Source of the DNA: Chryseobacterium indologenes
GTDB taxonomy: Bacteria; Bacteroidota; Bacteroidia; Flavobacteriales; Weeksellaceae
Assembly: GCF_018362995.1 (NCBI RefSeq)
Contig: NZ_CP074372.1
Coordinates: 1,674,001 to 1,738,000, forward strand
Direction of reading: 5' to 3'
DNA length: 64,000 bases
Shown in pieces: positions 53,823-62,808 of this stretch (its first letter is position 1; each line of letters starts with the position of its first letter). The notes under the pieces are model-generated. The model was given only the letters and a program-made list of their open reading frames with translations. It was not told where the DNA came from and made no database searches. The translations under genes and the position numbers were made by a program.

Positions 53823-54254
53823 TTAGTTATTTTCAATAGTTAATCCTTCGTGTGCAATTTCAAGCGTCTCAATAGCTACCTCATTACCTTCAGCTTTCAG
53901 ATCTGTTGACTGTAATTTAAGAGGGAATGCATTTTTCACTTTCCAGGTTACTGCAGGTGCTCCTGTTTCGTCTAAAAGAGAGATGGTAATAGATCTGCGC
54001 TCTACCGTGCTTAGCTGAATACTCTGGAACCAGTCGAAATATTCGTTATCTGTTTTGAAAATTCCTCTCTTTAAAGTGATGTTACTGAAACTTTTCATTC
54101 CAGGCATTTTAATCTTACTAAAATCAGGGCTTGCACCGTGTCTGTACTCAATTAAAGCTGCTTCAACATTTAAACCGCTCACTTCCTGAAAACCTACTTT
54201 TGTTCCGCCCCAATCTACTTCAAAGGCAAACTTTACTAATGGATATGTACTCAT
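53823..54254 (-). CDS. Inner tube protein (Pvc1/Hcp-like), copy 2
   Basis: A 143-residue gp19-family tube protein: FAFEVDWGGTKVGFQEVSGL, the family's hallmark start, then PGMKSFSNITLKRGIFKTDN and ATDLKAEGN-type C-terminal strands. It differs from the copy at 55686-56117 at a single residue (Ile here, Thr there in KRGxFKTD). It stacks in rings to form the inner tube through which cargo passes. It follows the first sheath gene. Confidence 0.92.
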   Translation of the reverse strand: MSTYPLVKFAFEVDWGGTKVGFQEVSGLNVEAALIEYRHGASPDFSKIKMPGMKSFSNITLKRGIFKTDNEYFDWFQSIQLSTVERRSITISLLDETGAPAVTWKVKNAFPLKLQSTDLKAEGNEVAIETLEIAHEGLTIENN

Positions 54255-54288
54255 AATGTATTTATTTTTAGTTGTTATTTAATTTAGC

Positions 54289-55662
54289 TTATGCTTCCTG
54301 TAATTTGTGTGAAAAACGTAGTACGATAAATTCAGCAGGACGTACTGCAGCCATACCGACTTCAATAATCATTCTTCCTTCTAGGATATCCTGAGCCGAC
54401 ATTGTTTTGTGTAAACCAACGCTTACGTAATAAGCTTCTTCAGGCTTGCTCCCTGCTAATGCACCGTCTCTCCACTGCTGATCAAGGAAATTCTCAATCA
54501 TAGCCTGTACACGAACCCATGTATTGGCCGTATTCGGTTCAAAAACGAAACGTTCTGTAGCTTTCTTTACAGATTCTTCTACCATGTTGAAGAAACGACG
54601 TACAGGTACATATCTCCATTCGTTACTGTTTCCGTCTAATGTTCTTGCGCCCCAAACCAAGGTTCCTTTTCCTGTAAAAGTTCTGATTGCGTTGATTGAT
54701 TTTCCTGCTACTGCATCTACGTTAAGACCGTCCTGTACTTCATTAGAAATTTTTACAACAGGTGCCAATACGTTGCTGATTGCTAAGTTGGCTGGTGCTT
54801 TCCATACTCCGGAAGTACTGTCTACTTTGGCGTAAATTCCGGCAATTGATGATGATGGAGTTAATACTACTCTTTTAGATTCAATTTCCTTTTTAGCCTG
54901 GTTGTACAGCGCTGAACTTTTTGATTTCAACCATGCTAAGTTGTTTTCATTCTGAGGCATTGTAACGTCTACAAGAGCTCCTGCAGCATTTAATTCTTTA
55001 TAGCTTTCGATTTTAACATCTTTATCATCAAAGCTATAGCTTAACACTGTTTCTAATTTTGGATAATAGGCAGCTCCATATTTTAATCCTGCAGCATCTA
55101 CTCCGGCTCTGAAAGCAGCAGCATCTGCAAAAACATCCATAATAACAAATCTGTCTTTCAAATCTTCTGCCTGATCCAAAGCTTTATTGTATAATTTATA
55201 AGCATCTGCTCCTAAAACTTCCGCATCCGGGAAAACAATAAGTGTTGGCTCATCTTCTTTTTCCAAGGATTTTAATCCGAACCATAGACCGCCGGCAACT
55301 GTTTCTGTTCCTAATGCAGGAGACTTATCATAATCAGCTACTGAAACAATATAACATGGCCCGCCGCCATTAGCAAAATACATTTGCATAGCATAATGCA
55401 TTTTATAAGGACTTAGCTTGGCGTTGTCTACTTTTGCAGTTACAACAGTATCTTCAATCGTAACAGAGAACGCTGTTTTTTCATCTTTTGCTCCTCCGAA
55501 AATCGTTTCGTATTCCAACATAGAAGAGATTCTTGTCGGTTCATTTCTTGGTCCTTTATCCGTGTGTCCGATAAAAGCAGGAATAGCTGTTTCTACTTGT
55601 GCTACAGATGGTGGGAATTTCGCAATTTCCTCTACGTAAACTCCAGGTGTTTTGTAATTCAT
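54289..55662 (-). CDS. Contractile sheath protein (Pvc2/3/4-like), short form
   Basis: A 457-residue sheath subunit. N-terminal MNYKTPGVYVEEIAKFPPSV, AMQMYFANGGGPCYIVSV (about 88-105) and the C-terminal gp18-like domain (AGKSINAIRTFTGKGTLVWG, EWRYVPVRRFFNMVEESVKK, IENFLDQQWRDGALAGSKP, RPAEFIVLRFSHKLQEA) are all present. It is the shortest of the three sheaths, with no large insertion, so it is probably the main sheath. Its C-terminal 150 residues are almost identical to the next sheath. Confidence 0.92.
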   Translation of the reverse strand: MNYKTPGVYVEEIAKFPPSVAQVETAIPAFIGHTDKGPRNEPTRISSMLEYETIFGGAKDEKTAFSVTIEDTVVTAKVDNAKLSPYKMHYAMQMYFANGGGPCYIVSVADYDKSPALGTETVAGGLWFGLKSLEKEDEPTLIVFPDAEVLGADAYKLYNKALDQAEDLKDRFVIMDVFADAAAFRAGVDAAGLKYGAAYYPKLETVLSYSFDDKDVKIESYKELNAAGALVDVTMPQNENNLAWLKSKSSALYNQAKKEIESKRVVLTPSSSIAGIYAKVDSTSGVWKAPANLAISNVLAPVVKISNEVQDGLNVDAVAGKSINAIRTFTGKGTLVWGARTLDGNSNEWRYVPVRRFFNMVEESVKKATERFVFEPNTANTWVRVQAMIENFLDQQWRDGALAGSKPEEAYYVSVGLHKTMSAQDILEGRMIIEVGMAAVRPAEFIVLRFSHKLQEA

Positions 55663-55685
55663 TTTTTTAAATTTTAAAGTTAATG

Positions 55686-56117
55686 TTAGTTATTTTCAAT
55701 AGTTAATCCTTCGTGTGCAATTTCTAAGGTTTCGATAGCCACCTCATTACCTTCAGCTTTCAGATCTGTTGACTGTAATTTAAGAGGGAATGCATTTTTC
55801 ACTTTCCAGGTTACTGCAGGTGCTCCTGTTTCGTCTAAAAGAGAGATGGTAATAGATCTGCGCTCTACCGTGCTTAGCTGAATACTCTGGAACCAGTCGA
55901 AATATTCGTTATCTGTTTTGAAAGTTCCTCTTTTTAAAGTGATGTTACTGAAACTTTTCATTCCAGGCATTTTAATCTTGCTAAAATCTGGGCTTGCACC
56001 ATGTCTGTACTCGATTAAAGCTGCTTCAACATTTAATCCGCTCACTTCCTGAAAACCTACTTTTGTTCCGCCCCAATCTACTTCAAAGGCAAACTTTACT
56101 AATGGATATGTACTCAT
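55686..56117 (-). CDS. Inner tube protein (Pvc1/Hcp-like), copy 1
   Basis: A 143-residue tube subunit, one residue different from the copy at 53823-54254. The DNA of the two genes is also very similar, with differences mainly silent, which indicates recent duplication or gene conversion. Each copy follows the message of a sheath gene, so the unit duplicated was probably sheath plus tube. Confidence 0.92.
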   Translation of the reverse strand: MSTYPLVKFAFEVDWGGTKVGFQEVSGLNVEAALIEYRHGASPDFSKIKMPGMKSFSNITLKRGTFKTDNEYFDWFQSIQLSTVERRSITISLLDETGAPAVTWKVKNAFPLKLQSTDLKAEGNEVAIETLEIAHEGLTIENN

Positions 56118-56152
56118 AATTTATTTTTAATTTTATTGTTATTTAATTGATT

Positions 56153-57877
56153 TTATGCTTCCTGTAATTTGTGTGAAAAATTGAGTACGATAAATTCAGC
56201 AGGACGTACTGCAGCCATACCGATCTCGATATTCATTCTTCCTTCTAAAATATCCTGAGCCGACATTGTTTTGTGCAAACCAACGCTTACGTAATAAGCT
56301 TCTTCAGGCTTGCTTCCTGCTAATGCGCCGTCTCTCCACTGCTGGTCAAGATAGTTTTCGATCATTGCCTGGACACGGGTCCATGTATTGGCAGTATTCG
56401 GTTCAAAGACAAAACGTTCTGTAGCTTTCTTCACAGATTCTTCTACCATGTTGAAGAAACGGCGTACAGATACATATCTCCATTCGTTACTGTTTCCGTC
56501 TAATGTTCTTGCGCCCCAAACTAATGTTCCTTTTCCTGCAAAAGTTCTGATCGCGTTGATTGATTTTCCTGATGTAGCATCTACATTAAGCAACTCCTGT
56601 TCTTTATTGGAGATTTTTACTGCCGGTACATCTACCAGACTAAGCCCTAAATTAGCTGGTGATTTCCATACTCCGGAAGTACTGTCTACTTTGGCATAAA
56701 CTCCGGCAATAGCTGATGATGGTGCTAATACCACCTGTTGAGACGCTATTGCTGTTTTAGCCTGGTTATACAGTTCAGAATTTTTTAATTTCAATTCTGC
56801 TAAATTTTTGATACCAGCTGCGCCCGTAACTAAAACATCAGCTTCATTAAAATCATAACTCAAAACCGTTTTTAATTTTGGATAATAAGCCGCTCCATAA
56901 TTTAAACCTTTAGCTTTTACTTCTTTTCTAAAAATAGTATCATTGCCAAGAACATCCATGATAACGAATCTGTCTTTCATAGATTCTGCTTGATTCAAAG
57001 CACTATTGTATACAGAATAGGCCTCAGTAATAAAAGAATCTATGTTAGCATCAGAAACATTATCGGCATTTTCAGAAGCAAAACCAGAAATAATGTTAGC
57101 AGTAGCAAGATCTTCAGTATAAGCATCTGCAACAACTTTAGCAGCAGCTTTAACAGCAGGAACAGTAGTATTGGCAACAGCAGCAGCTACTTTAACCGCG
57201 GCTACAACATCTTGAGCAGCCTTAACAGCAGCAACTTCGCTAAGATTTTCAGGATTGGTAACTTCATAATCAGCTGCTTTAGCTACGGCAGCAGCTACAG
57301 CAGCAGCTACATCGGCACCGTCAACAGCATTTGAAACGGCTTTAGCAGCAGCTTCAGCAGCAACAGCTACATTCCTATTATCCATGGAAGCTTGTAAAGC
57401 ATTGTCTGCCGCAATAACTTCAGCAGCAGTAGCAACCAAACCTTGAAGATCCGGGAAAACGATAAGAGTAGGTTCGTCTTCTTTTTTTAGTAATTCAAGA
57501 CCATATAATAAAGTTCCGGCTTCTGTTGTAGAAGTTCCAACAGTTACCTCATCATTGTAACCTCCAACCGAAACAATATAGCAAGCCCCACCGCCATTCG
57601 CAAAATACATTTGCATAGCATAATACATTTTAAAATCGCTTATTTTGGGTTGTGTGGCTGTTGCAACACCATCTTTGAAAGCTACAGCGAAGATTTCCGG
57701 ATTTGCTTTTCCAAAAAGTTGTTCATACTCCAACATCGAAGCAATTCTCGTTGGTTTATTTTTCGGTCCATCCGCTGTATACCCAATAAAAGCAGGGATA
57801 GCCGTTTCAACTTGCGCTACGGAAGGGGGAAATTTTCCTTGTTCCTCCACGTAAACTCCAGGGGTTTTGTAATTCAT
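56153..57877 (-). CDS. Contractile sheath protein with alanine-rich insertion
   Basis: A 574-residue sheath subunit. The N-terminal (MNYKTPGVYVEEQGKFPPSV) and C-terminal domains match the short sheath, but about 120 residues are inserted after FPDLQGLVATAAE (about 155-290). The insert is Ala/Val-rich and helical-looking (DVAAAVAAAVAKAADYEV, DVVAAVKVAAAVANTTV). Insertions of this kind sit on the outer surface of sheaths and may bind cells or modify stability. The sheath core is complete. Confidence 0.9.
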   Translation of the reverse strand: MNYKTPGVYVEEQGKFPPSVAQVETAIPAFIGYTADGPKNKPTRIASMLEYEQLFGKANPEIFAVAFKDGVATATQPKISDFKMYYAMQMYFANGGGACYIVSVGGYNDEVTVGTSTTEAGTLLYGLELLKKEDEPTLIVFPDLQGLVATAAEVIAADNALQASMDNRNVAVAAEAAAKAVSNAVDGADVAAAVAAAVAKAADYEVTNPENLSEVAAVKAAQDVVAAVKVAAAVANTTVPAVKAAAKVVADAYTEDLATANIISGFASENADNVSDANIDSFITEAYSVYNSALNQAESMKDRFVIMDVLGNDTIFRKEVKAKGLNYGAAYYPKLKTVLSYDFNEADVLVTGAAGIKNLAELKLKNSELYNQAKTAIASQQVVLAPSSAIAGVYAKVDSTSGVWKSPANLGLSLVDVPAVKISNKEQELLNVDATSGKSINAIRTFAGKGTLVWGARTLDGNSNEWRYVSVRRFFNMVEESVKKATERFVFEPNTANTWTRVQAMIENYLDQQWRDGALAGSKPEEAYYVSVGLHKTMSAQDILEGRMNIEIGMAAVRPAEFIVLNFSHKLQEA

Positions 57878-57963
57878 TTTAAAAAAATTTTACGTTAATA
57901 TTAATTATTCCTCGAAGTAGAACTTCGGGTATTTATTCGTGATTGATTTATTGATTTTATGGT

Positions 57964-59682
57964 TTAGAATTGTTGCAATTTATGTGAGAAGTTGAGCACA
58001 ATAAACTCTGCAGGACGCACTAATGCGATTTTAAGGTCTACATTCATTATAGTAGTGCCTTCTACTCCTTTAACTGTTACTTCGTAAGCTTCTTTCGGAG
58101 TACTGCCTGCCAATGCACCCTCCATCCATTGCTGGTTAAGAAAGTTTTCCAACATTGTTTTTGCCCGTAACCATGTGTGAGGAATATTAAGCTCATTAAT
58201 AAACCTGTCGAGTGCTTCTGTTATCGCCTGTCTGATCATATTATGATAGCGGCGTACATGTACATACTTCCATTCGTTATCTTTCCCTTCACTATTTTTA
58301 TCTTTTCCTTCAAGGGTTCTGGCTCCCCAGATTAAGGTTCCTTTTCCTGTAAAAGTTCTGATCGCATTGATTGATTTTCCAAAAGGATCTATGTTTAAAG
58401 CAGCCTGTTCCTGATCGGAAATTTTTTCTGTCGGAGCAAGGACATTGCTGATATTGACATTTGCCGGAGCTTTCCACACTCCTCTTACACTGTCTACTCT
58501 GCCGTATGCTCCCGCTATAGCTGATGATGGCGGTAAAACAACTTTCAATGACTGTATTTCTTTTTTTACCTGATTATATAGTGCAGAATTAGAGGATTCT
58601 AAATTTTTAAGCGTTATCCCGTCTGCATCCCCTTTTTCGTCTTTTACCTCGAGAATTGCAGTTTTTAATGCCGTAAACTCTCCAGTGAAATCAGGTGTGT
58701 TTTCATCTGAATTATCAGGGACCATAAAATCATCTATTATTCCATCATAAATAGCTTCTAACACAATTTTTGCCTCAGCAATTGCTGCTGTTAAAGCATT
58801 TTTTTTATCACCTGCATCAGCATTTTCATTCACTTCTTCTGCTATCGCAATAGCCTGATCTAATAAATCGGCAAGGACGTAAGCATCGGCAGATCCGGTT
58901 GAAATCTCAGCACTTGCCATACTTTTTAGTTCATCCAAAGCAGCGGTCTCACCTGCATAAAAAAGAGTACTGTCCTGTCCGGCCTTTTGTAAACCGGTAT
59001 GTATTATAGGAGTTTGAGTTTCATCAAAAGTATAATTCAAAATGGTTTTTAAGTGAGGAAAGTAAGCTGCCCCGTGATTGGTTGGGTTTACATTATTTCT
59101 AAAAGCTTCAATAGTGGTAAGATTGTTTGACCTGGTAACGGAATTGCCGTAATAAGTGTCCAGTATAACAAATCTGTTTTTCGTCTCATCCTTAGCTTTA
59201 TCAATGGCCTGGTTATAAATATCATAAAACTCAGATTCATTGGTTAACGAAATAGCATCAGGGAAAATAATCAGAACCGGTTCTTTAATATTTTTATGAT
59301 CAATTTTATTGAGTCCTGCTTCCAATGAGGATAATTGTACTTCTGCTGAGGTATAATCCCCTACGGAGATGATATAACATGGTCCGCCGCCATTGGCAAA
59401 ATACATCTGCAGTGAATAGTACATTAAAAACTGTACCTGAGGTGCCACAATAGTTGTTCCCTGGCCTTCTACATCTTTTAACTGGATATTTTCTTTTTTT
59501 GCTTTTCCGAAATACTGTTCATATTCTAAAAGAGAACTGATTCTGAAGGGCTCATTATACCCGGCAGGAAGGAATTCAGTATACCCAATAAATGCTGGCA
59601 TAGCTGTGTCTATATAGGCAACTGAGTATGGAAGTTTTGTAATTTCTTCAACAGAAACACCTGGTGTTGCTGAATTTAACAT
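57964..59682 (-). CDS. Contractile sheath protein, divergent form with acidic insertion
   Basis: A 572-residue sheath subunit, more divergent (MLNSATPGVSVEEITKLPYS; QMYFANGGGPCYIISVGDY; KSINAIRTFTGKGTLIWGAR; EFIVLNFSHKLQQF). It has an Asp/Glu/Ala-rich helical insertion of about 130 residues at roughly 240-370, placed differently from the insertion in the second sheath. The C-terminus lacks the KTMSAQDILEGRM segment of the other two, having EAYEVTVKGVEGTTIMNVDL. As in PVC, where one sheath of three acts at an end, it may be a terminal-ring sheath. Confidence 0.9.
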   Translation of the reverse strand: MLNSATPGVSVEEITKLPYSVAYIDTAMPAFIGYTEFLPAGYNEPFRISSLLEYEQYFGKAKKENIQLKDVEGQGTTIVAPQVQFLMYYSLQMYFANGGGPCYIISVGDYTSAEVQLSSLEAGLNKIDHKNIKEPVLIIFPDAISLTNESEFYDIYNQAIDKAKDETKNRFVILDTYYGNSVTRSNNLTTIEAFRNNVNPTNHGAAYFPHLKTILNYTFDETQTPIIHTGLQKAGQDSTLFYAGETAALDELKSMASAEISTGSADAYVLADLLDQAIAIAEEVNENADAGDKKNALTAAIAEAKIVLEAIYDGIIDDFMVPDNSDENTPDFTGEFTALKTAILEVKDEKGDADGITLKNLESSNSALYNQVKKEIQSLKVVLPPSSAIAGAYGRVDSVRGVWKAPANVNISNVLAPTEKISDQEQAALNIDPFGKSINAIRTFTGKGTLIWGARTLEGKDKNSEGKDNEWKYVHVRRYHNMIRQAITEALDRFINELNIPHTWLRAKTMLENFLNQQWMEGALAGSTPKEAYEVTVKGVEGTTIMNVDLKIALVRPAEFIVLNFSHKLQQF

Positions 59683-59735
59683 GTTTAAAAATTTAAAGGG
59701 TTATTAGTTTTTAGTTTTAGTTTTTGCTTTTATGA

Positions 59736-60320
59736 TTAATCAACTTTAATACTTTTTATATTAACGTCATTAATTAATGTAACAGGAACCACATCCTTAG
59801 CCGCAATTTTTATCACACTGATTTTATATAAAGCAGAAGGCATTATTTTTCCGCCTAATAATCCCCAGACGTAACTTAGCTGTTCAAAAGGAATAGAGTG
59901 CAGTTCAATTCTGAAACTGAAGTTATTTTCAGGTTTAGTATCCACATATTCCAGAACATTTTTTGCCTGAAATACCTCAATAACTTTTGAAATACTTAGT
60001 AACGATTTGCTGTACGTACTTCTGTTGGCAGCAATCATCACATATAAGTTTAAGTAAGCCGGAGTACTTTCCTTATCGTATCGGACTGGATTGTTGTCTA
60101 CCACAACCTGCTGATACCTTGATCTGTTTTTCAATGTCGATTCTTCCTCGATATTGAGCAGACTGATTACTACTTTGTTAATAATTCCTTCAGCGTTCTC
60201 ATCTTGTTTTGCAATGTCATCAACAACCGCGATTTCGATTTCGCCAGGAACATTGGGATCCCATAAACCATCCGGAGCATTTAGCTGATTTTTTAAAACT
60301 GTTAATACTTTATTAATCAT
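59736..60320 (-). CDS. Tail terminator/cap protein, Pvc16/Afp16-like (DUF4255)
   Basis: A 194-residue protein with the Pvc16 N-terminal family pattern: LTVLKNQLNAPDGLWDP, VVISLLNIEEESTLKNRSRY, PAYLNLYVMIAANRSTYSKS and IPFEQLSYVWGLLGGKIMPS. This protein caps the tube and sheath and stops their growth. It is the first gene of the leftward structural operon, 27 bases from the predicted -7 promoter box; in PVC it is the last gene, so the operon has been rearranged. Confidence 0.9.
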   Translation of the reverse strand: MINKVLTVLKNQLNAPDGLWDPNVPGEIEIAVVDDIAKQDENAEGIINKVVISLLNIEEESTLKNRSRYQQVVVDNNPVRYDKESTPAYLNLYVMIAANRSTYSKSLLSISKVIEVFQAKNVLEYVDTKPENNFSFRIELHSIPFEQLSYVWGLLGGKIMPSALYKISVIKIAAKDVVPVTLINDVNIKSIKVD

Positions 60321-60346
60321 AATTTCTGTTCTTAATTATTATGGTG

Positions 60347-60379
60347 CAAACATACAATCACACCCCCTCAAAAGACAAA
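60347..60379 (-). promoter_or_regulatory. Promoter of the structural operon
   Basis: On the minus strand TTTG (60376-60379), a 21-base spacer and TATGTTTG (60347-60354) fully match the Bacteroidota TTTG/TAnnTTTG pattern. Transcription would start about 20 bases before the Pvc16-like gene. Confidence 0.65.
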
Positions 60380-60606
60380 TATTTTGGGTCCTCAATACAG
60401 TCTTTGCAGTAAATAGGATTTTCATTCTCATAGAAAAAAATCAAAAACAAGACAGTTAAATAGTTGAAAATAATCACATTAAAAACAATATTGAAAAATT
60501 AAATTTTAGTCCTTAGATTTCACTTTCCGAATTATGACTCAATTTTCGTCCGTTAATTGAGTATCATTCTGTTTTCAAAAATCATCGTATTTCAACATAA
60601 AATTGT

Positions 60607-60621
60607 CCATTAATTAATTGG
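60607..60621. promoter_or_regulatory. Palindrome in the divergent promoter region
   Basis: CCATTAATTAATTGG is nearly palindromic, and a related sequence (GTCCGTTAATTGA) occurs at about 60549-60561. It may be a regulator site shared by the two divergent transcription units. The 572-base gap has no gene. Confidence 0.3.
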
Positions 60622-60856
60622 TCATTTTTATTGGTCCTGGATTTTCTGAATTGTAAATAATCAAAGACTGAAATTGATTGTCCAAAGTATCAATCTCCAA
60701 AAAAAACGATATGCTTTTCTGATTAAGAGAATCCGGTTTTTTGTATCAACAATTTCTAAAAACTGTAAACCTGCATCATCAGGAAATAATTTTCTCTTTT
60801 ACTGCAAAGACAGAATAGAGCGGTCTTATCATTCGCAAAATAGGATCTCTTCTTTC

Positions 60857-60864
60857 TAATTTTG
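60857..60864 (+). promoter_or_regulatory. Possible -7 box TAATTTTG for the rightward operon
   Basis: A perfect TAnnTTTG match 28 bases before the ATG at 60893; the -33 side is weak. Confidence 0.4.
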
Positions 60865-60892
60865 ACCCAATAATTTTAAAAACTTTAATCAT

Positions 60893-61213
60893 ATGAATAT
60901 TAAAAATCTTTTCAGCAAGCGCAATGAAATCATTGAAGGCCATTTTAACGAACTACGCTCAAAATTGGGTGCGGCCAATCAAAATGAAGAAGCTATTTTC
61001 TCTTTAAGGGAAGAAATCTGTAATGCATGTCCTTTAAAAAACGGCAATAATTGCAACGCAATGAAATGGCTTAATCCAGATACACTGGAAGTAATAGACG
61101 GTCCAAAAGATGGATTTATAAGAGGCTGCGGATGCAGATTGAGTGCTAAGCAGAGATCCAGATTTAGTCTTTGTCCTGCAGGTTTCTGGGGTGGAGAGTT
61201 CGACCAGAAGTAA
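60893..61213 (+). CDS. Small cysteine-rich protein, possible zinc-binding
   Basis: A 106-residue protein with six cysteines arranged as CNACPL, NNCN, GCGC and LCPAGFWGG. CxxCP...C...CGC...CPxxxW is a pattern seen in small zinc-ribbon-like phage-associated proteins. The N-terminal half is helical. It is the first gene of the rightward operon, 46 bases before the tape-measure gene, so it may act in assembly. No function is known. Confidence 0.6.
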   Translation: MNIKNLFSKRNEIIEGHFNELRSKLGAANQNEEAIFSLREEICNACPLKNGNNCNAMKWLNPDTLEVIDGPKDGFIRGCGCRLSAKQRSRFSLCPAGFWGGEFDQK

Positions 61214-61259
61214 AACTATTTGACAATTCCCGATATTTTATAATGTAAACCTATTTAAT

Positions 61260-62702
61260 GTGAAGCAAAATCATATCATTCAGAAAGTTTTTGTTGAAAT
61301 TACCGTAAACAACAAAGCAAAAGCCTTGAGTATAAAAGATGATATTAATAGCTTTTTATCTATTGATGTTTTTCCGGAAATAGAAAACCATATCAGGGCT
61401 TTAGAGTATAAATTAGCCGGTCATACCCTGCAGATTCCACGTTTAGAATTAAATGTGGATGTAAAAAGCAGCGCATTAAATATTGAGTTAAAAGATAAAA
61501 TAGCCGAACTCTTTAAAAAAGAACTGTCAGAAATTACCAAACCCATTGAAACTTCTTCTCAGGAAACAGAAAATGATATTAAAGCATATCTGGTAGATGA
61601 TCAGGAAAAGATGCTCAAAGCTTTTATCTATTTTTTAGAAAAAGGAACTATGCCTTGGTGGAATTCGGGGAGCGACAGCATGGCTATTTTGGAATCAACG
61701 GTTTTTGATCACATTATTTCGACAGGAAACTTTCAAAAAAGCATTATACCTGCCTTATCAAAAGAAAATGTCCAGAACCGAATAATCAATCAGCTTTCCA
61801 ATGAACAAATTGCACAGTTATGCATGGCAATTTTGAAAAATAAGGAATTGAATATCCACCTGGAAACCGATACAATACGTTATCTATCGAAGTTGGATCA
61901 TACGGATAGAATTGCAATATGGCGATTGGTCTTTCATGTAATATCGGAGTATTTGGATAGATCTGATAACCATCTCAGGGAATATCTTTTACAAGAAATT
62001 TCAACAAAAAAACAGATTGACTTATCAATAACAAAAAGCAATCATCAAAACAGGAAAACACTAGTTAAGATATTCCCTTTTATTACAGAAAACGAAATTT
62101 CAGAAAGCCTCACAACGAATACAGCCGATCAGCCTGAAAATGTGAAAAATTCAATAGAAACCATTCAGGAAAAAAATGAAATAATTCAGGAAAATGTAAT
62201 CCAGGATGAAGGGCACTATATTCAGAATGCAGGGCTTATTTTGATCCATCCATTTATCAGAACCTTCTTTGAACATTGTAAGCTCATTGACTCAAAAACT
62301 CAGCAACTGACGGATCCGGAATTGTGTGCCCATCTATTGCATTATATTGCTACCGGAAAAACAAATGCTCCTGAATACGACATGATTTTTGAAAAATTCC
62401 TGTGTAATATTCCAATGCATCAAACGATTAACAGACATGTTAAACTTTCACGTAAGCATAAAAAGCAGGCTAAAAATGTTATAGAAAGTGTGCAGCACAA
62501 CTGGGCTCCCATGAAAAAATCATCTGCAGCATTATTACAGAACGAGTTTTTCCAACGGCCCGGGAAATTAGTTATCACTGACGCTGATTACACGCTTACT
62601 GTAGAACGAAAAACACAAGATATTCTTCTGGAAAAGCTTTCCTGGGGCATTGGTCTTGTCAAGCTGCCGTGGCAGAAAAAATTCATATTTGTGAACTGGT
62701 AA
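61260..62702 (+). CDS. Contractile injection system tape measure protein, Pvc14/Afp14-like
   Basis: A 480-residue protein beginning at a GTG; the ATG two bases earlier would hit a stop at once. The N-terminus (NHIIQKVFVEITVNNKAKAL) and the domain with NAGLILIHPFIRTFFEHCKL (about 325-345) match the CIS tape-measure family. The middle is helical and Glu/Lys/Gln-rich. It would sit inside the tube and set its length. It is followed by the Pvc15-like ATPase, the same pairing as in PVC and Afp. Confidence 0.85.
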   Translation: MKQNHIIQKVFVEITVNNKAKALSIKDDINSFLSIDVFPEIENHIRALEYKLAGHTLQIPRLELNVDVKSSALNIELKDKIAELFKKELSEITKPIETSSQETENDIKAYLVDDQEKMLKAFIYFLEKGTMPWWNSGSDSMAILESTVFDHIISTGNFQKSIIPALSKENVQNRIINQLSNEQIAQLCMAILKNKELNIHLETDTIRYLSKLDHTDRIAIWRLVFHVISEYLDRSDNHLREYLLQEISTKKQIDLSITKSNHQNRKTLVKIFPFITENEISESLTTNTADQPENVKNSIETIQEKNEIIQENVIQDEGHYIQNAGLILIHPFIRTFFEHCKLIDSKTQQLTDPELCAHLLHYIATGKTNAPEYDMIFEKFLCNIPMHQTINRHVKLSRKHKKQAKNVIESVQHNWAPMKKSSAALLQNEFFQRPGKLVITDADYTLTVERKTQDILLEKLSWGIGLVKLPWQKKFIFVNW

Positions 62703-62808
62703 TAACAGGTTACATTTTCTAATATTCTGAAACTTTCCCAATCTCTAAAGTTGCTGATTTTACATCAGCAATCCCCTCACTGCAACCCTATTAATTCAAA
62801 ATAAGCTT

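Noticed and set aside
56990..57334. Open plus-strand frame opposite the sheath insertion
   Set aside because: Ser/Asn-rich mirror of the Ala/Val-rich codons of the sheath on the other strand.
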